Source: Lactobacillus taiwanensis DSM 21401
Lineage (GTDB): Bacteria > Bacillota > Bacilli > Lactobacillales > Lactobacillaceae
Assembly (NCBI RefSeq): GCF_001436695.1
Contig: NZ_AYZG01000011.1
Coordinates: 1-64,000, forward strand
Reading direction: 5' to 3'
Length of the DNA stretch: 64,000 nucleotides
This document shows positions 37,460-48,111 of the stretch, in pieces; the stretch's first letter is position 1, and every line of letters begins with the position of its first letter. Below the pieces are notes generated by a model. That model was not told the origin of the DNA and searched no databases. It was given only the letters and a program-made list of their open reading frames with translations. The translations under genes and the position numbers were made by a program.

Positions 37460-39331
37460 ATGTCAAAAGTTATTGGTATTGACTTAGGTACGACTAACTC
37501 AGCAGTTGCCGTGCTTGAAGGAAAAGAACCTAAGATTATTACTAACCCAGAAGGTAACCGTACTACTCCTTCTGTAGTTGCATTTAAGAATGGTGAAATT
37601 CAAGTTGGTGAAGTTGCAAAGCGTCAAGCTATAACTAACCCTAACACTATTGTTTCAATCAAGAGTCATATGGGTGAAGAAGGCTACAAGGTTAAAGTTG
37701 GCGATAAGGAATATACACCACAAGAAATTTCAGCTTTCATTTTGCAATACATCAAGAAGTTTTCTGAAGACTACTTAGGTGAAAAGGTAACTGATGCAGT
37801 TATTACTGTTCCTGCTTACTTTAATGATGCGCAACGTCAAGCCACTAAAGATGCTGGTAAAATTGCTGGCTTAAATGTTCAAAGAATTATCAATGAACCA
37901 ACTGCTTCAGCTTTAGCATATGGTCTTGATAAAGATGAAAATGATGAAAAAGTCTTAGTATACGACCTTGGTGGTGGTACTTTCGATGTTTCTATCTTGC
38001 AATTAGGTGATGGAGTTTTCCAAGTATTGTCAACTAATGGTGATACTCACCTTGGTGGTGATGACTTTGATAAAAGAATTATGGATTGGTTAATCCAAAA
38101 CTTTAAAGAAGAAAATGGTGTTGACTTATCTAACGATAAGATGGCTTTACAACGTTTAAAGGATGCTGCTGAGAAAGCTAAGAAAGACTTATCTGGCGTT
38201 TCATCAACTCATATTTCACTTCCATTTATTTCTGCGGGGGAAGCTGGTCCTCTTCACCTTGAAGCAGATTTGACTCGTGCCAAGTTTGATGAATTAACTG
38301 ATGACTTAGTCCAAAAGACTAAGATTGCTTTTGATAATGCATTAAGCGATGCTGGTTTAACTGTTAACGATATTGATAAAGTTATTTTAAACGGTGGTTC
38401 AACTCGTATTCCTGCAGTTCAAAAGGCAGTTAAAGAATGGGCTGGTAAAGAACCTGACCACTCAATCAACCCTGATGAAGCTGTTGCTCTTGGTGCCGCA
38501 ATTCAAGGCGGTGTTATTTCCGGTGATGTTAAGGATATCGTTTTACTTGATGTTACTCCATTATCACTTGGTATCGAAACTATGGGTGGTGTATTTACTA
38601 AGTTAATTGATAGAAATACCACTATTCCTACTTCAAAGAGTCAAATCTTCTCAACTGCAGCTGATAATCAACCAGCCGTAGATGTTCACGTATTACAAGG
38701 TGAACGTCCAATGGCAGCTGACGATAAAACCTTAGGACGCTTTGAATTGACTGATATTCCACCAGCACCACGTGGTGTTCCACAGATTCAAGTTACTTTT
38801 GATATCGATAAGAATGGTATCGTAAATGTATCTGCTAAAGATATGGGTACTGGTAAGGAACAAAAGATTACCATTAAGAGTTCCTCTGGTTTGTCAGATG
38901 AAGAAATCAAGAAGATGCAAAAAGATGCTGAAGAGCATGCAGAAGAAGACAAGAAGCGTAAGGAAGAAGTCGATTTACGTAACGAAGTAGATCAATTAAT
39001 CTTCACTACTGAAAAGACTTTGAAGGAAACTAAAGGCAAAGTTCCAGAAACTGAAACTAAGAACGTTCAAGATGCTTTAGATGCTTTGAAGAAGGCACAA
39101 AAGGATAACAACTTGGATGAAATGAAGGAAAAGAAAGAAGCTTTGTCAAAGGCTGCTCAAGATTTAGCTGTCAAGCTTTACCAACAAAATGGTGGTGCTC
39201 AAGGTGCAGCTGGTCAAGCAGGCCCACAAGGTACGCAAGGCGGTCAACCAAATAATGATAATGGCTCTGACAACGGTCAAGGTGGTTCAACTGTTGATGG
39301 AGACTTTCACAAGGTAGACCCTGATAAGTAA
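37460..39331 (+). CDS. dnaK: Chaperone DnaK (Hsp70)
   Basis: DnaK (623 aa) folds and rescues proteins in the cytosol. The ATPase domain starts [15 protein letters not shown] and has [16 protein letters not shown]; the substrate-binding domain and lid follow from about 360, and the tail is Gly/Gln/Asn-rich ending in DPDK. The N-terminal domain lacks the Gram-negative insertion of about 24 residues, as expected for Firmicutes. Codon use is that of a highly expressed gene. A terminator separates it from dnaJ. Confidence 0.98.
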   Translation: MSKVIGIDLGTTNSAVAVLEGKEPKIITNPEGNRTTPSVVAFKNGEIQVGEVAKRQAITNPNTIVSIKSHMGEEGYKVKVGDKEYTPQEISAFILQYIKKFSEDYLGEKVTDAVITVPAYFNDAQRQATKDAGKIAGLNVQRIINEPTASALAYGLDKDENDEKVLVYDLGGGTFDVSILQLGDGVFQVLSTNGDTHLGGDDFDKRIMDWLIQNFKEENGVDLSNDKMALQRLKDAAEKAKKDLSGVSSTHISLPFISAGEAGPLHLEADLTRAKFDELTDDLVQKTKIAFDNALSDAGLTVNDIDKVILNGGSTRIPAVQKAVKEWAGKEPDHSINPDEAVALGAAIQGGVISGDVKDIVLLDVTPLSLGIETMGGVFTKLIDRNTTIPTSKSQIFSTAADNQPAVDVHVLQGERPMAADDKTLGRFELTDIPPAPRGVPQIQVTFDIDKNGIVNVSAKDMGTGKEQKITIKSSSGLSDEEIKKMQKDAEEHAEEDKKRKEEVDLRNEVDQLIFTTEKTLKETKGKVPETETKNVQDALDALKKAQKDNNLDEMKEKKEALSKAAQDLAVKLYQQNGGAQGAAGQAGPQGTQGGQPNNDNGSDNGQGGSTVDGDFHKVDPDK

Positions 39332-39355
39332 AAAGATTTATAATTGAATCAAACA

Positions 39356-39390
39356 AGAAAAGAACTGCGTGATTGTAGTTCTTTTCTTTT
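39356..39390 (+). terminator. Terminator between dnaK and dnaJ
   Basis: AGAAAAGAACT (39356-39366) pairs with AGTTCTTTTCT (39377-39387), then TTT. dnaJ lies 20 bases on, so this lowers rather than abolishes dnaJ transcription. Confidence 0.82.
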
Positions 39391-39410
39391 ATGAATAAAG
39401 GAGTTTTCAG

Positions 39411-40577
39411 ATGGCACAACGTGATTATTATGATGTGCTGGGTGTTGATAAAAATGCTAGTGAAAGTGACATTAATAAAGCTTACCGTAAACTAGCAAAG
39501 AAGTATCACCCAGACTTGAACCATGAACCTGGCGCTGAAGAGAAATATAAAGAAGTCAATGAAGCATATGAGGTTCTGCATGATAAGCAAAAAAGAGCTC
39601 AATATGATCAATTTGGTCAAGCCGGTGTAAATGGTCAGGGCGGCTTTGGCGGCCAAGGCTTCGGCGGTTTTGGTAACCAAGGAGGATATTCTTCTCAAGG
39701 CTTTAGTGATTTTGGTGATATTTTTGGTGATATCTTTGGCTCAGCATTTGGCGGAGGTAGAAGTCGAGTAGATCCAACTGCTCCTCAAAAAGGTCAAGAT
39801 TTAGATTACACTATGACTATTGACTTTATGGATGCAATTAAAGGCAAGAAAACTGACATCACTTATACAAGGAGTGAAGTATGTCCAACTTGTGATGGCT
39901 CTGGTGCTGAAAAAGGTACACATCCAATTACTTGTGAAAAATGTCATGGGACTGGTGTAATGACTGTAACTCGTCAGACTCCGCTTGGTGTTATTCAACA
40001 ACAAACTACCTGTGACAAGTGTGGCGGACGTGGTACTATCATTAAACATCCGTGCCAAACTTGTCATGGACAAGGTACTATTGATAAGAAGCAAACTCTT
40101 GAAGTTAAGGTACCAGCTGGTATTGATAATGGTCAACAAATTCGCTTGAGCGGTCAAGGTGAAGCCGGTAAAAATGGTGGTCCTTACGGGGATCTATATA
40201 TTGTCTTTAGAGTTAAACCAAGTAAAGAATTTAGAAGAAATGGCACAACTATTTATAGTGAAGCACCGATTTCTTTTGCTCAAGCAGCTTTAGGAGATAA
40301 AATTCGCGTAAATACTGTTCATGGACCAGTTGATTTGACTATTCCAGCCGGTACTCAACCTAACACTACCTTCAAATTACGCGGTCAAGGTGTTCCTAAG
40401 ATTAATGGTACTGGTAATGGAGACCAAGAAGTAACGGTTAAGGTTGTCATTCCAAAGAAGATTAATGATAAGCAAAAAGAAGCTTTAGTTGATTATGTTA
40501 AAGCTGGTGGTGGTAATATTTCTCCTCAAGAAAAGAATTTTTTTGAACGTTTAAAAGACAAATTAAACGGAGAATAA
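39411..40577 (+). CDS. dnaJ: Co-chaperone DnaJ (Hsp40)
   Basis: DnaJ (388 aa) delivers substrates to DnaK and stimulates its ATPase. The J domain (1-70) carries HPD in KYHPDLN; a Gly/Phe-rich region (about 75-120) follows; four zinc motifs are [24 protein letters not shown] and CQTCHGQG. The C-terminal substrate domain has a normal length. AAAGGAG precedes the ATG. Confidence 0.97.
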   Translation: MAQRDYYDVLGVDKNASESDINKAYRKLAKKYHPDLNHEPGAEEKYKEVNEAYEVLHDKQKRAQYDQFGQAGVNGQGGFGGQGFGGFGNQGGYSSQGFSDFGDIFGDIFGSAFGGGRSRVDPTAPQKGQDLDYTMTIDFMDAIKGKKTDITYTRSEVCPTCDGSGAEKGTHPITCEKCHGTGVMTVTRQTPLGVIQQQTTCDKCGGRGTIIKHPCQTCHGQGTIDKKQTLEVKVPAGIDNGQQIRLSGQGEAGKNGGPYGDLYIVFRVKPSKEFRRNGTTIYSEAPISFAQAALGDKIRVNTVHGPVDLTIPAGTQPNTTFKLRGQGVPKINGTGNGDQEVTVKVVIPKKINDKQKEALVDYVKAGGGNISPQEKNFFERLKDKLNGE

Positions 40578-40581
40578 ATAA

Positions 40582-40627
40582 AGAACGTATATCTCTAAAA
40601 GACTGAGATATACGTTCTATTTTTATA
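40582..40627 (+). terminator. dnaJ terminator
   Basis: A perfect 14-bp stem (40582-40595 with 40605-40618) is followed by ATTTTTAT. It closes the heat-shock operon. Confidence 0.88.
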
Positions 40628-40716
40628 TTGGACAATCATTTATCAAAATATTGCATTAAGAATTTTATCTAGTAGGCTGCCTTTGATATAATTAATAAAG
40701 CGAAAAAGGTGAGAAC

Positions 40717-42555
40717 ATGGATATAAAGAAATTACAAGATTATCAAAAACATATTCGAAATTTTTCAATCGTTGCTCATATTGATCATGGTAAATCAACG
40801 ATTGCAGATCGTATTTTAGAGTTAACAGATACTGTTTCTGAACGTCAAATGAAAAATCAATTGCTTGACGATATGCCGCTAGAACGTCAACGTGGTATTA
40901 CTATTAAGTTGAACTCTGTTGAAGTAAAATATCATGCTGAAGATGGAGAAACTTATATTTTTCACTTAATTGATACACCAGGACATGTGGACTTTTCTTA
41001 TGAAGTATCAAGATCACTGGCTGCTTGTGAAGGAGCTCTTTTAGTAGTAGATGCTACTCAGGGTGTTCAAGCACAAACTTTAGCTAATACTTATTTAGCA
41101 ATTGATGATGACTTAGAAATTTTACCAGTCATTAACAAGATCGATTTACCATCAGCGGATCCGGACATGTGTAAAAATGAAATTGAAGAAATGATTGGGC
41201 TTGATGCGTCAGATGCAGTTGAAGTTTCTGGTAAAACTGGACAAGGTATCCCTGAATTACTTGAAGAGATTGTTAAAAAAGTACCAGCTCCTGATGGTAA
41301 TTTAAATGCTCCGTTGAAAGCTTTGATTTTTGATTCGAAGTATGACGATTATCGCGGAGTAGTTTTATCAGTTCGAATTGAAGAAGGTACTGTTAAACCT
41401 GGAGATAAAATTCGAATTATGAATACTGGTAAAGAATTTGAAGTAACAGAAGTTGGTGTTTCCAGTCCTCATCCTGTTAAAAAAGATATGTTAATTGCTG
41501 GGGATGTTGGATATTTAACTGCAAATATTAAGTCTGTTCGTGAAACTCGTGTCGGTGATACGATCACTAGCGCTGAAAATCCTACTGAAAAACCACTTCC
41601 TGGTTATCGTCAAATTCCACCGATGGTTTATTCTGGTATGTATCCAGTTGATAATCAAAAATATGATGATTTAAAAGAAGCTTTACAAAAACTACAATTA
41701 AATGATGCGGCTTTAGAATTTGAGCCTGAAACTTCTCAAGCACTTGGTTTTGGATTTCGTTGCGGCTTTTTAGGATTACTTCATATGGATGTTGTACAAG
41801 AAAGACTTGAGCAAGAATTTGGTATGGATTTAATCATGACTGCGCCAAGTGTAGATTATCATGCGATTATGAATGATGGCTCAACTAAATTAATCGATAA
41901 CCCAGCAGATTTACCGGATGCTGGTGAATATAGAGAAGTTCAAGAACCTTATGTTAAGGCAGAAGTTATGGTACCAAATGATTTTGTTGGTCCGGTAATG
42001 GAGTTATGTCAACGAAAACGTGGCGAATTTGTAACAATGGACTATCTTGACAAGTATCGAGTAAATGTTATTTACAATATGCCACTGGCTGAAATTATTT
42101 ATGACTTTTTTGATGAGTTGAAGTCTTCAACTAAAGGATATGCTTCTCTTGATTATGAAATAACTGGTTATCGTGCAACGGACTTAGTTAAGATTGATAT
42201 GTTACTTAATAAAGAGCCAATCGATGCTCTTAGTTTTATTGCACACCGTGAAGAAGCGCAAAACCGTGCTCGTCAAATGACTACAATGCTTAAGAAATTA
42301 ATTCCACGTCAAAACTTTGAAGTTGATATTCAAGGTGCAATTGGTGCTAAAATTATTTCTCGTGCGACAATTAAACCTTATCGTAAAGACGTTACTTGGA
42401 AAATCCATACTGGTGACCCAGATAGACGTGCTAAATTACTTGAAAAGCAACGTCGTGGTAAAAAGAGAATGAAGGCAGTTGGAAAAGTGGAAGTACCTCA
42501 AGATGCATTCATGGCTGTCTTAAAAATGAATGATGATGATATCAAAGGTAAATAA
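40717..42555 (+). CDS. lepA: Elongation factor 4 (LepA)
   Basis: EF4/LepA (612 aa) is a ribosome-bound GTPase with proposed roles in back-translocation and 30S assembly. The P-loop is [10 protein letters not shown]3 is DTPGHVDF and G4 NKIDLPSAD. The C-terminal domain unique to LepA has [27 protein letters not shown] at 40687-40692 gives a likely -10 of its own promoter; RBS AAGGTGAG. Confidence 0.97.
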   Translation: MDIKKLQDYQKHIRNFSIVAHIDHGKSTIADRILELTDTVSERQMKNQLLDDMPLERQRGITIKLNSVEVKYHAEDGETYIFHLIDTPGHVDFSYEVSRSLAACEGALLVVDATQGVQAQTLANTYLAIDDDLEILPVINKIDLPSADPDMCKNEIEEMIGLDASDAVEVSGKTGQGIPELLEEIVKKVPAPDGNLNAPLKALIFDSKYDDYRGVVLSVRIEEGTVKPGDKIRIMNTGKEFEVTEVGVSSPHPVKKDMLIAGDVGYLTANIKSVRETRVGDTITSAENPTEKPLPGYRQIPPMVYSGMYPVDNQKYDDLKEALQKLQLNDAALEFEPETSQALGFGFRCGFLGLLHMDVVQERLEQEFGMDLIMTAPSVDYHAIMNDGSTKLIDNPADLPDAGEYREVQEPYVKAEVMVPNDFVGPVMELCQRKRGEFVTMDYLDKYRVNVIYNMPLAEIIYDFFDELKSSTKGYASLDYEITGYRATDLVKIDMLLNKEPIDALSFIAHREEAQNRARQMTTMLKKLIPRQNFEVDIQGAIGAKIISRATIKPYRKDVTWKIHTGDPDRRAKLLEKQRRGKKRMKAVGKVEVPQDAFMAVLKMNDDDIKGK

Positions 42556-42571
42556 TAATTGCTAACTTTAT

Positions 42572-42604
42572 AGGTGTATCAAGGATACTTGGTATGCCTT
42601 TTTC
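42572..42604 (+). terminator. lepA terminator
   Basis: AGGTGTATCAAG (42572-42583) pairs with CTTGGTATGCCT (42588-42599) using some G-T pairs, followed by TTTTT. Confidence 0.8.
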
Positions 42605-42702
42605 CGTTTCTTTTAGAAATTTACGTATATTTAGATCAGTATTATTTTTTGTAAATTGTGTTAGAATTTATAACAGCATTAATAAATTAAGGATAAAAAC
42701 AA

Positions 42703-43392
42703 ATGACAAAACATACAAAAAATACTACTAAAAAAACATGGATAATTCGAATTGTTGCAATCATTCTTTTAATTGTTGGATTAGGGATGATTTTTAATAG
42801 TCAAATTCGGGATATAATGGTTAGGCAGAATCAAATAACTGCTCTAAAAAAGTTGAATAAAGAAACTGTTAAGAAAAATCAGAAGAAAGAGGGAATGTTT
42901 GATTTTTCTAAAGTAGAAGAAATTGATTTTGGACAGGTAACAAAATCTCGGGTGAAAAATACTGCTGATGCAATTGGTGCAATTGCTGTTCCAAGTGTGA
43001 ATATGTATTTACCAATTATGAAAGGTCTAAGTAATGATGCCATGTCAACTGGAGGAGGCACTATGCGTCCTGACCAGGTAATGGGAAAGGGAAACTATCC
43101 TTTAGCAGGTCACTATATGACTGCTAAGGGTGTTCTGTTTTCACCACTTGAAAATACTAAAATAGGTGAAAAAGTATATTTAACAAATCTTGATAAAATT
43201 TATGTTTATCGCATATATATGAAAAAAATTGTTGATCCAACAGCGGTATGGTTAGTAGATAACACGAAACAAAATATTGTTACTTTAATTACCTGTGCTG
43301 ATGGTGGAGTTAATCGTTGGGCAATCAGAGGAAAGTTAATTACTGAGAAGCCCGCGACTGATAAAAATTTACAAGTCTTTAAACTTAAATAA
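42703..43392 (+). CDS. srtA: Class A sortase
   Basis: This 229-aa membrane-anchored transpeptidase links LPxTG surface proteins to peptidoglycan. One N-terminal membrane helix (about 13-31) places the catalytic domain outside. The catalytic triad is His137 (LAGHYM), Cys198 (TLITC) and Arg205 (NRWAIRG). The short C-terminus without a second helix fits class A. It stands alone between two terminators. Confidence 0.93.
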   Translation: MTKHTKNTTKKTWIIRIVAIILLIVGLGMIFNSQIRDIMVRQNQITALKKLNKETVKKNQKKEGMFDFSKVEEIDFGQVTKSRVKNTADAIGAIAVPSVNMYLPIMKGLSNDAMSTGGGTMRPDQVMGKGNYPLAGHYMTAKGVLFSPLENTKIGEKVYLTNLDKIYVYRIYMKKIVDPTAVWLVDNTKQNIVTLITCADGGVNRWAIRGKLITEKPATDKNLQVFKLK

Positions 43393-43393
43393 G

Positions 43394-43431
43394 AGGGTTT
43401 ACTTCTGGGATGAGGAAAGTAAATCCTTTTT
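43394..43431 (+). terminator. Sortase gene terminator
   Basis: AGGGTTTACTT (43394-43404) pairs with AAGTAAATCCT (43417-43427) across a 12-nt loop, followed by TTTT. Confidence 0.75.
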
Positions 43432-43490
43432 AATTTTTGCTATAATAGAAAATTAGATGTTTATAAATGATTTAGGTGAACTAGAAAATA

Positions 43491-45761
43491 ATGAAATGGC
43501 AACAAAGACAAGCAACTAATTTAGATCAACAATTGATAGAAGATTATGGCTTAACAGATATCCAGGCAAAGCTTTTTGCACTTAGAGGTATCGATACTAC
43601 AGAAAAGTTGGATTTCTGGTTAAATGCAACTGAAGAAGATCTAGCAGATCCATTTTTAATGCATGATATGGAAAAAACTATTAATCGAATTAATCAGGCA
43701 ATTGATAATGGTGAGAAAATCACTATTTATGGCGATTATGATGCTGACGGAATTACTGCGACGAGTATTATGATGGATACTTTGGAAATTTTAGGAGCTG
43801 ATGTTCACTTTTTCATTCCAGATCGCTTTAAAGATGGCTATGGACCAAGTATGGATCGTTATCAAGATATTGTAAACGATGGTACAAAGCTTATTATTAC
43901 AGTCGATAATGGTGTAACGGGTGTTGAAGAGATTAAATATGCTCAAGAACATGGTGTAGATGTAATTTTAAGTGACCACCATACTTTCCAAGATGAAAAG
44001 CCAGCTGCTTTTAGTACTGTTCATTGTAATTATCCGGGTCAAAAATATCCTTTTGATGATTATTGCGGGGCAGGAGTTGCATATACAATTTGCCGAGCTT
44101 TAATGCAAGATACGATGCCAGAACTACTTGATTTAGCGATGATTGGGACTATCGGTGATATGGTCAAAGTGACAGGAGAAGGTCATATCATTGTTAAACG
44201 TGGTTTAGATATTTTAAACCAAACAGAAAGACCGGGTCTGCGAGCTCTAATTAAGCAAGCTGGCTTAACAATGGGACAAATTAATGCAACTGACGTTGGT
44301 TTTAATATTGCTCCACGATTAAATGCCGTAGGTCGCCTTGCGGATGCTAGTTTGGCTGTTGAGTTACTTTTAAGTGATGATGAAGAACAAGCAGAAGAAA
44401 TAGCTGCTAAAATTGAAGAATTAAACAACGAGCGAAAAGAACTTACAACTGAAGTTTATGAGAATTGTTTAGCTCAAGTAAAGGATAATGGTTGGCAACA
44501 TCGAGATACTCTAGTTTTATATAATCCAAACTTTCATGAAGGAGTGTTAGGGTTAGTAGCAAATAAAATTGTAGAGAAATTACATAAGCCAACTCTTGTT
44601 CTTACAAAAGATGATGAAGGAGAGTTAAAGGGATCAGGTCGCTCAAGTGAGGGCTTTAATTTATTTGATGCTTTAGAGCCAATGAAAGAAGATTTATTAG
44701 ATAAATTTGGTGGTCATGATTTTGCCTGCGGATTATCTTTGAGATCAGATAAGTTAGAGGAATTACGGGAACGTTTTGAAAAAAGTTTAAAGCCAACTAC
44801 TAGTCTTGAAGTTAAAGATTTTGATTTTGAATTAAATTTAAGAGAGGTCTCACCAGAAACTCTAAACGAAATTGATTTGGTTGGTCCGTTTGGTACTGGT
44901 AATCCAGAGCCTATTTTCAGCATTACTGAGCCTCATATTAAGAGTTTGTTTAAAATGGGGAAGGAAAAAAATCATGTTAAATTCACTGCTGAAAAGAATA
45001 AAGGAAAACTAACAGTAGTTGGTTTTAATAAAGGATTTTTAAATCAGAATTTACTTCCGTTTGTTAAGGAACTTTATGTAACTTTATCAATTAATACTTG
45101 GAAGAATGTATCTACAGTTCAAGGAATGCTTGCTGGGATTGAATATGGCGCACCTAAATTAGCCGTTTTTGATCAAGTAATTGATATGCGTAAAGAGGAT
45201 TATGTGATGGGATTTGCCGATAAGTATCTAATTTTTGATAAAGATACTGTTTCTTGGGCTAGAAACGGATTAGGAATTCCAGAAGAAAAGATAAGTTTAG
45301 CTAAAGACTATCATGGTAGTTCTGAAGTGGTGGCGTTATTAGATACACCACGTAATCAAATTGAATTAAATAAAGCTTTAGAAAATAACTATCAGCAACT
45401 ATATTTGCGTTTTTTATTTGATAAATTACCTATTAATGATTTGCCAAGTAGGGATGCTTTCGGAAAAACTTTAAAATATATTTATGCCCATCCTGATTTG
45501 ACTATTGATGATTATCGGACTGTATCGCCATATTTAGGGTTAGATTATCAGACAGTTCTGTTTATCTTAAGAGTTTTCTTTGAATTAAAATTTGTATCAT
45601 TTACTGATGGAAAAATCATTGGAAATAAAAATCCTGAAAGTAAAAAATTAACCGCCTCTAGATATTTTAATAGTATTGCATCCCAGATAAAATTCACTAA
45701 TCAATTAAAAAATATACCGACTGATCAATTAATTAATTATGTCATGCAATATTTGAAGTGA
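43491..45761 (+). CDS. recJ: Single-strand exonuclease RecJ
   Basis: RecJ (756 aa) degrades ssDNA 5' to 3' in recombination and mismatch repair. The DHH phosphoesterase core has YGDYDADGITATSIM, ITVDNGVTG and LSDHHTF; the DHHA1 domain has GSGRSSEGFNLFDAL and KFGGHDFACGLSL. A C-terminal domain of about 200 residues follows, as in Firmicute RecJ. Start ATG 43491; TATAAT at 43441 gives a likely -10. Confidence 0.94.
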   Translation: MKWQQRQATNLDQQLIEDYGLTDIQAKLFALRGIDTTEKLDFWLNATEEDLADPFLMHDMEKTINRINQAIDNGEKITIYGDYDADGITATSIMMDTLEILGADVHFFIPDRFKDGYGPSMDRYQDIVNDGTKLIITVDNGVTGVEEIKYAQEHGVDVILSDHHTFQDEKPAAFSTVHCNYPGQKYPFDDYCGAGVAYTICRALMQDTMPELLDLAMIGTIGDMVKVTGEGHIIVKRGLDILNQTERPGLRALIKQAGLTMGQINATDVGFNIAPRLNAVGRLADASLAVELLLSDDEEQAEEIAAKIEELNNERKELTTEVYENCLAQVKDNGWQHRDTLVLYNPNFHEGVLGLVANKIVEKLHKPTLVLTKDDEGELKGSGRSSEGFNLFDALEPMKEDLLDKFGGHDFACGLSLRSDKLEELRERFEKSLKPTTSLEVKDFDFELNLREVSPETLNEIDLVGPFGTGNPEPIFSITEPHIKSLFKMGKEKNHVKFTAEKNKGKLTVVGFNKGFLNQNLLPFVKELYVTLSINTWKNVSTVQGMLAGIEYGAPKLAVFDQVIDMRKEDYVMGFADKYLIFDKDTVSWARNGLGIPEEKISLAKDYHGSSEVVALLDTPRNQIELNKALENNYQQLYLRFLFDKLPINDLPSRDAFGKTLKYIYAHPDLTIDDYRTVSPYLGLDYQTVLFILRVFFELKFVSFTDGKIIGNKNPESKKLTASRYFNSIASQIKFTNQLKNIPTDQLINYVMQYLK

Positions 45762-45895
45762 TCATTACTAGTTATAAATTGTTAAAAAGTTCGTCTTAAG
45801 CCTGATTTTGAAGGGAAAATTTGGTAAAATATACAAGTCAAAGACCGCTGAGTCTAATTTTTCAATGAGAGTCTAAAATGGAGGTTTCTCTTTAA

Positions 45896-46423
45896 ATGGC
45901 AATTGATTTTAAAGAACATATTGCAAGTGTACAGGATTTTCCAAATAAGGGGATTGTTTTTCGTGATATTACCCCAATCTTGCAAGATGGCAAGTTATAT
46001 CGCGCTGCTACCCATGAATTGGCTGAATATGCTAAGAGTCGTGGAGCAGAAGTGATTGTTGGACCAGAAGCACGTGGATTTATTGTTGGCTGTCCTGTTG
46101 CAACAGAGTTGGGAGTTGGTTTCATACCAGCTCGTAAACCTCATAAGTTGCCACGCGAAGTAGAAAGTGCTTCTTACGATTTAGAATATGGTTCTAATGT
46201 CTTAGAAATGCATAAAGATGCAATTAAGCCAGGTCAAAAAGTAGTAATTTGCGATGACTTAATGGCTACTGCAGGTACTCTTCACGCAACTAAAGAATTA
46301 ATTGAAAACTTGGGTGGAGAAGTAGTTGGAGCAGCATTTTATATTGAATTGACGGATTTAAAGGGAAGAGAACAATTCCCAGACTTAGATATTTATTCTT
46401 TAGTTAAATATAGCGGTGCTTAA
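45896..46423 (+). CDS. apt: Adenine phosphoribosyltransferase
   Basis: APRT (175 aa) salvages adenine to AMP. Motifs are [26 protein letters not shown] and the PRPP loop [16 protein letters not shown]. It follows recJ as in other Firmicutes but has a 134-bp gap with TAAAAT at 45825-45830, so a separate promoter is likely. GGAGG precedes the ATG by ten bases. Confidence 0.97.
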   Translation: MAIDFKEHIASVQDFPNKGIVFRDITPILQDGKLYRAATHELAEYAKSRGAEVIVGPEARGFIVGCPVATELGVGFIPARKPHKLPREVESASYDLEYGSNVLEMHKDAIKPGQKVVICDDLMATAGTLHATKELIENLGGEVVGAAFYIELTDLKGREQFPDLDIYSLVKYSGA

Positions 46424-46429
46424 TGCCTG

Positions 46430-46455
46430 AAAGGAACTCGATCGAGTTCCTTTTT
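46430..46455 (+). terminator. apt terminator
   Basis: A perfect 10-bp stem (46430-46439 with 46444-46453) and GATC loop, followed by Ts. Confidence 0.88.
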
Positions 46456-46547
46456 ATTTTGTTTATTTTTAATCTCTTTTGTATTAGTTTAACAAAAAGC
46501 GCATAATAGTTAATGTTTGTATGAAAGAGGGAGTGTTTTAGTTTTTT

Positions 46548-48056
46548 ATGAAAAAAGACAAATCCGTCAAGATTGGGCTAAAAAGTCTTGTTTTGATGAT
46601 CTTTTCAGCCATTTTTGGTTTTAGCAATTCATTAACTGCTTATTACCAAATGGGTTACGCTAGTATCGTATGGTATATAATTACTGCGGTTTTATTCTTT
46701 TTACCATCTGCTTTGATTTTTGCGGAATATGGTGCAGCTTTTAAAGGTGTTAAAGGTGGTATTTTTTCTTGGCTTAAAGGCTCAGTCAGTGAAAAAATGG
46801 CATTTATTGGTACTTTTATTTGGCTAGCAGCTTGGGTAGTGTGGTTGGTATCATCCACCCAATTTTTCTTAGTGTCAGTATCAACTGCAATTTCAGGACA
46901 TGATACTACTCAAAGTTGGCATTTTTTAAATCTATCGTCGACGCAGTTCCTAGGAGTTTTAGAAGTTATCTTTTTAGTAGTGGTAACTTTCTTCGCTGCT
47001 AAAGGTGTTGACAAGATTGCAGCCGTAAGTAATGTTGGTGGTTTTTTTACTTTAGCTATTACTATTGGCTTTACTTTGGTATCAATTTTGGTATTCTTTT
47101 TGAATCATGGACACTTAGCGGAACCATTAACTGCTCAGTCATTAGTTCATTCGCCTAATCCGGCTTTTCAATCACCAATTGCTGTGGTTTCATTTATTGT
47201 TTATGCTTTATTTGCTTATGGTGGTTTGGAAACATCTGCGGGAGTTATCGATTCGGTTGATAAGCCTGAAAAGACTTTTCCTAAGGCTTTAATTACTGCA
47301 ATGATTTGGATGACTGCTTTATATGTTTTGAACATTTTAATGTGTGGTGTCGCTGCAAATTGGAGTAATGAATTAAGCGGAAAAAATGTTGACTTGGCTA
47401 ATGTTGAGTATGTTCTGATCAATAACTTAGGAGTTGAAACTGGTAAAGCCTTCGGCCTTTCTCATTCGGCTTCTTTGACTCTGGGAGCAGCATTTTCGCG
47501 TTTTGCTGGATTAGCTGATGTATTAGCGGGAATTTCAGCAGCTTTCTTGATGGTTTATTCACCAGTTAAATCATTTATTGAAGGCTGTGATCCAAAGCTT
47601 TTACCTAAGAGTTTAGTTAAATTAAATAAGCATGGGATGCCAGAGCGTTCAATGTGGGTTCAAGCTGCGATCGTTAGTGTCATTATCTTGTTTATTTCAT
47701 TTGGTGGTAATGCAGCTGGTCAATTCTACACCATTTTAATGGATATGATGAATGTTTCATCATCTGCGCCATATTTATTCTTAATAGGTGCATATCCTTT
47801 CTTTAAGATGAAGAAGGGTATTGATCGTCCATTTGTATTTATTGAAGGTAAAAAACGTGTTTGGGCAGTAACAATCGTTGTTTGGCTAGTAGTAGCAATC
47901 GGAATTGTCTTTACTTGTATCGAACCATTATTCACTGGAGATTATGCAACATCCTTCTGGACAGCAATCGGTCCTGTAGCATTTGGAATTATTGCTTGGG
48001 TATATTATTCTTATCAAGAAAGAAAAAGTGTTGCTGTAGTTGATGAAGAAGAATAA
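46548..48056 (+). CDS. APC-family permease, YjeM/GadC-like
   Basis: This 502-aa integral membrane protein has about 12 helices and belongs to the amino acid-polyamine-organocation superfamily, nearest the glutamate/GABA antiporter group and YjeM. The FSAIFGFSNSLTAYYQMGY stretch in helix 1 and the AYGGLETSAGVIDSVDKPEKTFPKA loop are typical. The substrate is not known; no decarboxylase gene is adjacent. The RBS GAGGGAG lies 14 bases before the ATG, an unusually long spacing, so the start is less certain than the product. Confidence 0.85.
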   Translation: MKKDKSVKIGLKSLVLMIFSAIFGFSNSLTAYYQMGYASIVWYIITAVLFFLPSALIFAEYGAAFKGVKGGIFSWLKGSVSEKMAFIGTFIWLAAWVVWLVSSTQFFLVSVSTAISGHDTTQSWHFLNLSSTQFLGVLEVIFLVVVTFFAAKGVDKIAAVSNVGGFFTLAITIGFTLVSILVFFLNHGHLAEPLTAQSLVHSPNPAFQSPIAVVSFIVYALFAYGGLETSAGVIDSVDKPEKTFPKALITAMIWMTALYVLNILMCGVAANWSNELSGKNVDLANVEYVLINNLGVETGKAFGLSHSASLTLGAAFSRFAGLADVLAGISAAFLMVYSPVKSFIEGCDPKLLPKSLVKLNKHGMPERSMWVQAAIVSVIILFISFGGNAAGQFYTILMDMMNVSSSAPYLFLIGAYPFFKMKKGIDRPFVFIEGKKRVWAVTIVVWLVVAIGIVFTCIEPLFTGDYATSFWTAIGPVAFGIIAWVYYSYQERKSVAVVDEEE

Positions 48057-48061
48057 GTAAG

Positions 48062-48111
48062 AAAAAACGAGGAATACTTAGATAAATAATCTGAGTTTTC
48101 CTCGTTTTTTT
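48062..48111. terminator. Bidirectional terminator between permease and cls
   Basis: AAAACGAGGAA...ACTTAGAT (48064-48083) pairs with ATCTGAGT...TTCCTCGTTTT (48089-48108), a stem of about 19 bp with T-runs on both strands. Confidence 0.85.
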